Of a stretch of DNA of 25,490 bases, positions 8,689 through 12,991 are shown in pieces (positions within the stretch are counted from its first letter, which is position 1; every line of letters begins with the position of its first letter). The stretch covers positions 1-25,490 of the IMG/VR virus record IMGVR_UViG_3300031140_000040. The stretch is one strand, 5' to 3'. Under the pieces are notes generated by a model. It did no database searches. It was not told the DNA's origin and worked only from the letters and a program-made list of their open reading frames with translations. Origin of the DNA: a virus. The position numbers and the translations under genes were made by a program.

Positions 8689-9208
8689 TCTTTTGGCTCT
8701 GTAAAGTTTCTAAATAACTAAGCTCTCTATTACCAGCAATCTTAGAACGTTCACCACGCCTCTCAATAGCATCTAATAGTTTCTGTCTAGTCCCTAATAC
8801 TTTCTCTACGCCAATCATAATCTTCTGTATGTCGGCTGCATTATCTATATTAATCTTAGTAGAATCGAGCAATTCAGTATACTCATTTATTTTCTCATTA
8901 AAAGCTGAGAGTTGAGCATCGAGGGGGTCATATTGAAGTTGGTTATACTTAAGTATTGCGGCAGCAATTTTTTTATTTTTTGAGCCTTTCCACTCATAGT
9001 CTTGATATAAGTCTTTAGATACGACTCTAACTCTCTCATCGAGGGTGAAGTGTCGGTACGGGGAGTCATAATCTGCTATATACGCAACATACATGAGTCC
9101 TTTACTGCCAAAGCTTTTAGAATCTATAAGGTCTTTGAATTCTGGTATACCAAATATGCCATCATCCTCAACAACGCTTCCTTTATTACTTATTTTTAGT
9201 AGGTACAT
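8681..9208 (-). CDS. Unrecognised protein before TerL; small-terminase candidate
   Basis: The 175-aa protein begins MYLLKISNKGSVVEDDGIFGIPEF. Similar proteins starting MYLLKIs are, as I recall, encoded immediately upstream of TerL in Bacteroidota phages, so the family seems real but is usually called hypothetical. The middle contains YVAYIADYDSPYRHFTLDERVR (about residues 41-62) and the second half is long-helical (about 95-165), compatible with an oligomerising small terminase. No clear helix-turn-helix is seen. It overlaps TerL by 8 nt and the upstream gene by 23 nt, which implies translational coupling. A DNA-recognition role in packaging is inference from position. Confidence 0.55.
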   Translation of the reverse strand: MYLLKISNKGSVVEDDGIFGIPEFKDLIDSKSFGSKGLMYVAYIADYDSPYRHFTLDERVRVVSKDLYQDYEWKGSKNKKIAAAILKYNQLQYDPLDAQLSAFNEKINEYTELLDSTKINIDNAADIQKIMIGVEKVLGTRQKLLDAIERRGERSKIAGNRELSYLETLQSQKNV

Positions 9209-9500
9209 ACTTTTCGAGTTCTGTTTTCATTATAAAGACACCGTGAATTACATGCGTTGACTCACCTTCTTCTGGTTCGCCATCCTCGTCAAGGTACTTG
9301 TAGTATATAGTTGATGTGCTACCTCCAGCAAGCTTATAGTTATTAACAATTGGTAGGTATCCCATTTCTATATAGTCTTCCATAATCGCAGACTCTCTCT
9401 TGTCAGACATTTCAGCTACGTTCACGTACCCAAATATCTTTCCATTTGGCATTAGCTCCACTACACCAAACTTTGTTTTTTGCTTCTCCATTGTTTCCAT
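9186..9500 (-). CDS. Unrecognised small protein, first gene of the TerL unit
   Basis: I do not recognise this 104-aa protein. It is beta-rich with GVVELMPNGKIFGYVNVAEM (about residues 12-31), acidic at DEDGEPEEGES (about 71-81), and ends KYVPTKNK. It starts at ATG 9500 or at the second ATG, 9491; the second is attractive because a TAACTTTG -7-like box at 9512-9505 would place transcription initiation next to the first ATG. It follows an intrinsic terminator at 9514-9543, so it appears to open a new transcription unit that runs through TerL and portal. It overlaps the following gene by 23 nt. Confidence 0.6.
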   Translation of the reverse strand: METMEKQKTKFGVVELMPNGKIFGYVNVAEMSDKRESAIMEDYIEMGYLPIVNNYKLAGGSTSTIYYKYLDEDGEPEEGESTHVIHGVFIMKTELEKYVPTKNK

Positions 9501-9504
9501 GATA

Positions 9505-9512
9505 CAAAGTTA
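9505..9512 (-). promoter_or_regulatory. Candidate -7 box for the TerL-portal transcription unit
   Basis: The minus strand reads TAACTTTG here, matching TAnnTTTG, directly after the terminator U-tract at 9514-9522 and immediately before the first ATG. No TTTG is present at the expected -33 distance because that space is taken by the terminator. A promoter just after a terminator makes sense, but the evidence is one box only. Confidence 0.35.
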
Positions 9513-9513
9513 A

Positions 9514-9543
9514 TAAAAAAAAGGGCTCATATTACTGAACCCT
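9514..9543 (-). terminator. Intrinsic terminator after the three tagged basic genes
   Basis: On the minus strand, AGGGTTCA-GTAATA-TGAGCCCT (8 pairs, one G-U, 6-nt loop) is followed by eight or nine T residues (plus-strand A run 9514-9522). The run of U exists only for minus-strand transcription. It separates the tagged basic proteins from the TerL unit. Confidence 0.88.
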
Positions 9544-9582
9544 CTTAAATCAAAAAACATAATATTTATATATTATAAAATA

Positions 9583-9852
9583 CTAATCATGTTGTATGAG
9601 TCCACCGCTCTTGTATGATTTTAACATAGCTAGTTCGTTACCTCCTTGAGTTTTGTTTCCGTTATTTCCGAACTTAGCGTTCTTCTTCATAGCGTACACC
9701 TCTCGTACTGCAGCTCTCTTTCTTTGTTTCCTGCTACCAGTAAGCTTTACTTCACCACTCTTACCTCTTACAAGTTTACGTGCAAGCTTTCTAGTATCTT
9801 TAGATACTGTACGCCCTCCGTATTTTTTGTATTTCCTTAAGTTGACACCCAT
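9583..9852 (-). CDS. Small basic protein with C-terminal KSGGLIQHD tag
   Basis: This 89-aa protein is strongly basic (many Lys and Arg, for example RKLARKLVRGKSGEVK and GSRKQRKRAAVREVYAMKK), with an N-terminus GVNLRKYKKYGGRTV. It ends YKSGGLIQHD. The same C-terminal motif ends the next two genes upstream, although codons differ (GGTGGACTCATACAACATGAT here). Its composition suggests nucleic-acid binding. It is the last gene of a three-gene unit closed by the terminator at 9514-9543. The tag could direct the protein into the capsid, mark a protease site, or bind a shared partner; none is established. I recognise no named family. Confidence 0.75.
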   Translation of the reverse strand: MGVNLRKYKKYGGRTVSKDTRKLARKLVRGKSGEVKLTGSRKQRKRAAVREVYAMKKNAKFGNNGNKTQGGNELAMLKSYKSGGLIQHD

Positions 9853-9853
9853 G

Positions 9854-10132
9854 CTAGTCGTGTTGTATTAATCCTCCTTTACTAAAAGATTTCTTCTTAG
9901 TTTTAGATTCGTTGTAAGCATTAGTAAATGTATTGCTAAACCTTTTACCTAAACTAGCTTCTCCTTTAGGAGTGCTTAGCTTTTTAGCTTTAGGTTGCTT
10001 TATCTTAACTGGCTTCTGGTCTGCTTTATCTTGTTGCTTTAATCTAGAAGCTCTGTTCTTGTTGTCTTCTCTATCTATACGAAGCTTTAGGGCTGCATCT
10101 TTTTTAGCTTTTCTTTTTTTTCCTATTGGCAT
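9854..10132 (-). CDS. Small basic protein with C-terminal SKGGLIQHD tag
   Basis: This 92-aa protein is lysine-rich throughout (starts MPIGKKRKAKKDAALKL; centre KIKQPKAKKLSTPKGE), looks largely disordered or helical, and ends KSFSKGGLIQHD. It is separated by one nucleotide from the next gene and by 9 nt from the previous, so the three tagged genes are one operon. The rest of the sequence does not align convincingly with its two neighbours; only the tag is shared. A role in DNA condensation or as a virion-internal protein is a guess from charge and from the position upstream of TerL. Confidence 0.75.
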   Translation of the reverse strand: MPIGKKRKAKKDAALKLRIDREDNKNRASRLKQQDKADQKPVKIKQPKAKKLSTPKGEASLGKRFSNTFTNAYNESKTKKKSFSKGGLIQHD

Positions 10133-10141
10133 AATATATAT

Positions 10142-10579
10142 TTAGTCGTGCTGAATAAAACCACCTTTAGAATATCCTCTATCCTTTGGATTACCTTTAT
10201 CGAACAAGTTAGTATTGTGAGTTCTTTTATATTGCTTCTCAACCTTACGATTCTTCACTTGAGAAATCTTACGCTTAACCTTATTCTTAAGAGGCTCTTT
10301 AACTTTTCCTCCTTTAGAGTATCCAATAACACCCAAAGCTGCTTTACCTACTTTCTTAGCTGTAGACTTAACGTAATCAATTGTAGACTTTGTTTTAGTT
10401 TTAGGAGTCTTCTTAATAGAACCACTACCAGCACTACCACTCTTTACAGGGTCTGTAGTACGTCTAACAACTTTATCCATAACATCCTTAGAAGACTGAG
10501 ACTGAACGTCCTTACCTCTTTTAATCTTACGCATTACTTTCTTACCAGCTCTCTTGGCTTTCTTTACTTTATCAGGCAT
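10142..10579 (-). CDS. Basic protein with C-terminal SKGGFIQHD tag and internal YSKGG
   Basis: This 145-aa protein is the first gene of the leftward head block. It is extremely basic (starts MPDKVKKAKRAGKKVMRKIKR). A short hydrophobic stretch with YVKSTAKKVGKAALGVIGYSKGG (about residues 69-91) could be amphipathic. It ends RGYSKGGFIQHD. The internal GYSKGGK repeats the beginning of the terminal tag GYSKGGF, which suggests duplication of a tag-bearing segment. Start ATG 10579-10577 follows an AT-rich leader and a TATTTTTG box. No named family recognised; it is likely an early-assembled or packaged DNA-binding protein. Confidence 0.72.
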   Translation of the reverse strand: MPDKVKKAKRAGKKVMRKIKRGKDVQSQSSKDVMDKVVRRTTDPVKSGSAGSGSIKKTPKTKTKSTIDYVKSTAKKVGKAALGVIGYSKGGKVKEPLKNKVKRKISQVKNRKVEKQYKRTHNTNLFDKGNPKDRGYSKGGFIQHD

Positions 10580-10749
10580 AATATTATATATTTAGTTTAG
10601 ATTCAAAAATACATAAAAATAATTTATATTTATTTGAGTGCGGATGTATTCCGTTAGTGACCCCCATGGTGTTCAAAACTTTGGATACCCCCATACTGTA
10701 CCCATATCCTGCTATTCTTCTCTGATATAAATAACTAAACCCATTCGTT
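10580..10749. promoter_or_regulatory. Divergent control region between head genes and accessory genes
   Basis: This 170-bp gap separates leftward and rightward transcription. The left half is very AT-rich and on the minus strand carries TATTTTTG (10611-10604), a match to the Bacteroidota -7 box about 25 nt before the first tagged gene; no -33 TTTG lies at the right distance. The right half is C-rich, with ACCCCCAT twice (10660-10667 and 10687-10694), a possible operator pair 27 bp apart, and ends in the first copy of the five-copy repeat. CGGA-TGTAT-TCCG (10641-10653) is a small palindrome. Confidence 0.55.
10708..10723 (+). repeat. CCTGCTATT(T)CTTCTCT repeat, copy 1
   Basis: The sequence is CCTGCTATTCTTCTCT. 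It is followed by ATAAATAACTAAAC and an ATG exactly 42 nt from the start of the repeat (10750). It is preceded by a short GGATA...TATCC pairing. Five such copies occur between 10.7 and 12.93 kb and none was seen elsewhere in the window. A phage-specific promoter, RNA-processing or terminator-antiterminator site are possible roles. Confidence 0.7.
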
Positions 10750-10956
10750 ATGAAATACTTAAGCTTGAGTGACCTTGTTGACTATGTTGACAATACTTCG
10801 ATTACATATCCGTGTGCAATGGAGTTGATAATCACTAACGACTCACCTGTTGAGTTCCTTATATCAAGTAAGGACGACTTCAACGAGACTATGTGTGACC
10901 TTGCAGGTAACATAGGTTCGTCAGGTATGCGTGAATCATTAGGTCGTATAGTATAA
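10750..10956 (+). CDS. Small protein, YPC-type paralogue A
   Basis: This 68-aa protein is unrecognised. Its first half (SLSDLVDYVDNTSITYPCAMELII) aligns by eye with the first half of the 80-aa protein at 11215 (SADLLKTVQNGNVINYPCELLI): both have DL[VL], an Asn, an Ile and YPC followed by EL.I. It is acidic, without membrane segments. It is the first rightward gene and follows repeat copy 1 with a 42-nt leader; a terminator at 10959 follows it, so it seems to be a one-gene transcription unit. Such short first-transcribed phage genes often act on host proteins, but that is a general tendency, not evidence. Confidence 0.65.
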   Translation: MKYLSLSDLVDYVDNTSITYPCAMELIITNDSPVEFLISSKDDFNETMCDLAGNIGSSGMRESLGRIV

Positions 10957-10958
10957 TG

Positions 10959-10995
10959 TAGTAGGCTCTTAGCAGGGCCTGCTATTCTTCTCTTT
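10959..10995 (+). terminator. Terminator-like hairpin whose 3' arm enters repeat copy 2
   Basis: TAGTAGGC (10959-10966) pairs with GCCTGCTA (10977-10984) through 8 pairs including one U-G, with a 10-nt loop, followed by the pyrimidine-rich TTCTTCTCTTT. It begins 2 nt after the stop codon of the 68-aa gene. The 3' arm is the beginning of the repeat, so the repeat may serve as a terminator tail as well as the leader of the next gene. Confidence 0.65.
10978..10993 (+). repeat. CCTGCTATT(T)CTTCTCT repeat, copy 2
   Basis: The sequence is CCTGCTATTCTTCTCT, identical to copy 1, followed by TTAATAATTAACTAATA and an ATG exactly 42 nt from the repeat start (11020). It doubles as the 3' part of the hairpin at 10959-10995. 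Confidence 0.7.
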
Positions 10996-11019
10996 AATAA
11001 TTAACTAATAAACCTTCTT

Positions 11020-11181
11020 ATGTACGAGATAAAAATACTTCGTGGAGAGGACGCAAGCGTCCAAAAGACATTGAACCAATGGAAACATAAGTTCTCTGTT
11101 AAGATATTGTCGTGTGTACCATGTCCTCATAAGGAGGGTGTAACCCATGCGACTGTATGCCGAACACCTAAGCCCGACTAA
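11020..11181 (+). CDS. Small Cys/His-rich protein
   Basis: This 53-aa protein starts MYEIKILRGEDASVQ and ends RTPKPD. Its second half has C32, C35, H37, H43 and C47 (SCVPCPHKEGVTHATVC), a spacing compatible with a small zinc-binding site. It lies 42 nt after repeat copy 2 and its stop codon is inside an intrinsic terminator at 11168-11194, so it looks like an independent unit. A 15-bp stretch of its coding sequence (11103-11117) recurs at 11664-11678 in non-coding DNA, suggesting that a decayed copy of the gene lies there. Function unknown; zinc binding is inferred from spacing only. Confidence 0.6.
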   Translation: MYEIKILRGEDASVQKTLNQWKHKFSVKILSCVPCPHKEGVTHATVCRTPKPD

Positions 11182-11194
11182 CGGGTTTAGTTTT
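11168..11194 (+). terminator. Intrinsic terminator overlapping a stop codon
   Basis: CTAAGCCCG (11168-11176) pairs with CGGGTTTAG (11182-11190), 9 pairs with one G-U, with a 5-nt loop holding the stop codon TAA, followed by TTTTAATT. It ends the 53-aa gene. The next gene begins at 11215 with only an A-rich leader, so it needs read-through or its own promoter. Confidence 0.78.
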
Positions 11195-11214
11195 AATTAA
11201 AACAATAAAAGGTT

Positions 11215-11457
11215 ATGCTGAACTCAGCTGATTTATTAAAGACCGTACAAAACGGCAATGTTATCAACTACCCTTGTGAACTACTTATCTGCGATAAGCA
11301 AGGCCAAGTAGCAACTATGTATGATATAGACTCTTACCACCAAATGGTAGAGCAAATATTATACTTAAGTTACGATGTAGATATAATGTACAAGGTCGTG
11401 CAAATTATAGACTGCAACGACGACTACAAAAACTATCCAACAGACTTACCCTTCTAA
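11215..11457 (+). CDS. Small protein with SSB-tip-like C-terminus (YPC-type paralogue B)
   Basis: This 80-aa protein is unrecognised. It is acidic and ends YKNYPTDLPF. The final DLPF matches the conserved C-terminal tip of Bacteroidota single-stranded DNA-binding proteins, which recruits repair and replication proteins, but no OB-fold is visible in so short a chain. Its first half resembles the 68-aa protein at 10750 around the YPC motif. The leader is A-rich (AACAATAAAAGGTT) with no Shine-Dalgarno-like dependence. It could imitate the SSB tip to capture host partners, or the ending could be chance. Confidence 0.65.
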   Translation: MLNSADLLKTVQNGNVINYPCELLICDKQGQVATMYDIDSYHQMVEQILYLSYDVDIMYKVVQIIDCNDDYKNYPTDLPF

Positions 11458-11594
11458 GGGTTCGTTTGTTGTCTCACTATCATAATGCGTAGTAGTTTGG
11501 GAGTTTCGTCGAGTTATGCCAATGCAAAGTAGTATAATATGTGTGTGTGGAAGAGTGAATAGAACACTTCAAAAACGCTTATATCCACCCACAT

Positions 11595-11611
11595 CCTGTT
11601 ATTTCTTCTCT
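11595..11611 (+). repeat. CCTGCTATTTCTTCTCT repeat, copy 3
   Basis: The sequence is CCTGTTATTTCTTCTCT, one change from the consensus, followed by ATATTAACTAACATAA and an ATG 41 nt from its start (11636). That ATG opens only a 6-codon frame, so the downstream gene is missing or decayed. Confidence 0.7.
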
Positions 11612-11703
11612 ATATTAACTAACATAAGTTGCGTAATGTATGCACTAAGTTGTTGATTAGCAGGATATTGTCGTGTGTTCGTCGGGTGTGTTTAAGCCCT
11701 TGT

Positions 11704-11720
11704 CCTGCTATTTCTTCTCT
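11704..11720 (+). repeat. CCTGCTATTTCTTCTCT repeat, copy 4
   Basis: The sequence matches the consensus and is followed by TTATTAAGTAAGC. An ATG lies 45 nt from its start (11749), opening a 26-codon frame that runs into the large inverted repeat. The repeat forms the 3' side of a 10-pair hairpin starting at 11658. Confidence 0.7.
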
Positions 11721-11737
11721 TTATTAAGTAAGCATCT

Positions 11738-11876
11738 TATTTATTTAGATGTTTAAGTATCTTCTAGGGAGTTATCCACTATCCCACCAAAGGTACAATA
11801 AATATATGATAAAGTCAAGTCGCAGTTGATAGCGCGATTGACCATCAGTATATTTATTTAGATGTTTAATAGTGGA
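11738..11876 (+). other. Candidate replication origin or structured RNA: nested inverted repeat with DnaA-box-like site
   Basis: The 19-bp sequence TATTTATTTAGATGTTTAA occurs twice (11738-11756 and 11851-11869). TTATCCACT (11772-11780) differs from the DnaA box TTATCCACA at one base. Nested pairings follow: TCCACTAT (11775) with ATAGTGGA (to 11876); AATAAATATATGAT (11797-11810) with ATCA-G-TATATTTATT (11844-11858), 14 pairs and one bulge; GTCAA-g-TCGC (11814-11823) with GCGATTGAC (11834-11842). AT-rich direct repeats, a DnaA-like box and large dyad symmetry are typical of origins; the phage also encodes a DnaA-domain-IV-like protein and a helicase. An RNA element controlling the next gene is the main alternative. 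Confidence 0.45.
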
Positions 11877-11913
11877 CACCAATTAACTTGAGCAATAAAT
11901 TAAAGCTCACACT

Positions 11914-11946
11914 TAGCCCGAAGACATCACCCGTGGGCTATTTTAT
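11914..11946 (+). promoter_or_regulatory. Attenuator-like hairpin ahead of the 228-aa gene
   Basis: TAGCCCG (11914-11920) pairs with TGGGCTA (11934-11940), 7 pairs with one G-U, followed by TTTTAT. It lies just upstream of the ATG at 11960. If the longer TTG start at 11888 were used it would lie within the coding sequence; as a leader element it would favour the ATG. Confidence 0.4.
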
Positions 11947-11959
11947 ACGGGAATATATT

Positions 11960-12646
11960 ATGTTCAAAATACCTACAGGATTACAGTCAGCAGACATCAA
12001 ATCGCCAATGCGTCTGCACCAAGCCTTAGACTCAGTAAGAGCTATAGTAGTTGGCTTCGAGGATACCAAATCAGCCGTAAAGGTTGACGGAAAAGTAGTC
12101 GGAGAGAAAGACAAGGCTTTACTTAAACTTAAGTTCCCTTCATTAGATACGGAATTTAACGAGGCTACCTTCACGCTAAGATTTATGAATAAGACCATAG
12201 CTCAAATCTCTATGGAATTCTATTTATACGGCTTGACGGGTAGCAAAGTGCCAAAGGCTACGACTAACATTGCTAAGTGGATACTAGGCGTGAACTTAGA
12301 TGAGAAGGGCGTTCCTGCTTCATCACCAGTACACGACGATGACGGAAACCCATACCACGAGTCTTTATCTGCATTTGCAGACAACTTCAAGCTACATTAC
12401 AGTAGCTCAAAGTTATACTCTATCCTAAGAGAGAACAAGACTAAGTTTGACCCTTCAAATCTTGCTGAATCCTTAGCAGGTAAGGAGCTAGTCGTGAAGA
12501 CTTTCTTCCACGAAGACTTGAAAGATTACACCATATCCACAACGGATTACACTTACAAAAGTAAGTCAGGTAATAACAATTCAAGTACACCTCAAGCGAA
12601 AAGCTTTAGCGTGAAATCACAAGCAGGTAACGGAGCTTCGTGGTAA
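11960..12646 (+). CDS. Unrecognised 228-aa early-region protein
   Basis: I chose the ATG at 11960 (MFKIPTGLQSADIKSP), though the frame is open back to a TTG at 11888, which would add 24 residues. The added part overlaps a terminator-like hairpin, and TTG is the weaker start. The protein is mixed alpha and beta, with KVDGKVVGEKDKALLKLKFPSL, an aromatic strand FYLYGLTGSKVP, and a Ser/Asn-rich flexible tail (SGNNNSSTPQAKSFSV) ending GASW. No catalytic motif or membrane segment is seen. It is an isolated single gene between two structured intergenic regions, followed by a hairpin at 12653. Its size and isolation suggest it is strongly expressed; a DNA-binding or replication role is possible but not shown. 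Confidence 0.7.
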   Translation: MFKIPTGLQSADIKSPMRLHQALDSVRAIVVGFEDTKSAVKVDGKVVGEKDKALLKLKFPSLDTEFNEATFTLRFMNKTIAQISMEFYLYGLTGSKVPKATTNIAKWILGVNLDEKGVPASSPVHDDDGNPYHESLSAFADNFKLHYSSSKLYSILRENKTKFDPSNLAESLAGKELVVKTFFHEDLKDYTISTTDYTYKSKSGNNNSSTPQAKSFSVKSQAGNGASW

Positions 12647-12652
12647 GAATAT

Positions 12653-12678
12653 TAGGGAGGTCTTAACGGACTTCCCTA
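12653..12678 (+). terminator. Terminator-like hairpin after the 228-aa gene
   Basis: TAGGGAGGTC (12653-12662) pairs with GACTTCCCTA (12669-12678), 10 pairs with one G-U, loop TTAACG. It starts 7 nt after the stop codon. The following TTTAACTAAG is only weakly U-rich. Confidence 0.6.
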
Positions 12679-12683
12679 TTTAA

Positions 12684-12782
12684 CTAAGTTCAAGCCGTAA
12701 TCATAATGTCCTTGATGTGCAACGGTTGCAAGCATGCGTAATCACACCCGAATATTGTAGCGGAGGTTGGCTTGAACATTAG
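12684..12782 (+). ncRNA. Candidate structured RNA closed by a 13-pair stem
   Basis: CTAAGTTCAAGCC (12684-12696) pairs with GGCTTGAAC-a-TTAG (12769-12782), 13 pairs with one bulged A, enclosing 72 nt. Inside is TGCAA-CGG-TTGCA (12718-12730), and GTAATCA occurs twice (around 12697 and 12738). No ORF of useful length is present and the stretch is richer in G+C than its surroundings. No known RNA family is recognised. Transcription is not shown by the sequence. Confidence 0.4.
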
Positions 12783-12911
12783 TTACTATTACTGCGTGCA
12801 AAACAACAAGGCTTACAGCATGGCGCAACCGAGCGTGCACCAAGCCGTTAAAAATCACTATCACTATGCACCGTACTATGCAGGGTATATCCATTGCTTT
12901 TCCGTTCTGTT
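12783..12911 (+). other. Gene-free stretch with a second nested stem-loop
   Basis: GGCTT-aca-GCATG (12810-12822) pairs with CGTGC-acc-AAGCC (12834-12846): two 5-pair stems (one G-U) around a 3x3 internal loop. A Cys-free, ORF-free tail follows with CTATGCA twice, and GCAGGG (12880-12885) can pair with the start of repeat copy 5. Together with 12653-12782 this makes 345 bp without a gene. Confidence 0.4.
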
Positions 12912-12927
12912 CCTGCTATTTCTTCTC
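12912..12927 (+). repeat. CCTGCTATTTCTTCTC repeat, copy 5
   Basis: The sequence is CCTGCTATTTCTTCTC followed by GTCCTTAATTAACCC. The next ATG is 80 nt away (12992), further than for copies 1-4, with a T-rich stretch between. It lies at the head of the long rightward block 12992-16922. Confidence 0.65.
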
Positions 12928-12991
12928 GTCCTTAATTAACCCTTGTTTTTATTATAGGGTGTAACCGATTAACTAATTAAATTACAACAAC

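Larger units (their letters stand above)
11458..11737 (+). other. Gene-free stretch with repeat copies 3 and 4 and a decayed gene remnant
   Basis: No convincing ORF is present. It contains a stem ATGTGTGTGGA / TCCACCCACAT (one mismatch) that ends right at repeat copy 3, repeat copies 3 and 4, and between them a 15-bp match (11664-11678, GATATTGTCGTGTGT) to the 53-aa gene. TAGCAGGATA (11658-11667) pairs with TGTCCTGCTA (11701-11710) so that copy 4 ends a hairpin with a pyrimidine-rich tail. The layout suggests duplicated repeat-plus-small-gene units in which the genes have decayed, or short non-coding RNAs. Confidence 0.5.

Noticed and set aside
10148-10600. 150-codon plus-strand frame opposite the first tagged gene
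   Set aside because: It is the complement of a Lys/Arg-rich gene; the minus-strand frame is supported by the shared tag, operon spacing and terminator.
11513-11656. Frame of about 46 codons in the gene-free stretch that includes repeat copy 3
   Set aside because: It reads straight through the conserved repeat and a hairpin, has odd Cys/Ser/Ile composition and no leader; probably chance.
11749-11829. 26-codon frame 45 nt after repeat copy 4 (MFKYLLGSYPLSH...)
   Set aside because: Its second half lies inside the nested inverted repeat, it has no similarity to anything I know and it is very short; kept as a possibility in the repeat entry only.
10708-12927. CRISPR-like array made of the five repeats
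   Set aside because: Spacing varies from about 93 to 1190 bp, the intervals contain genes, and no cas gene is present.
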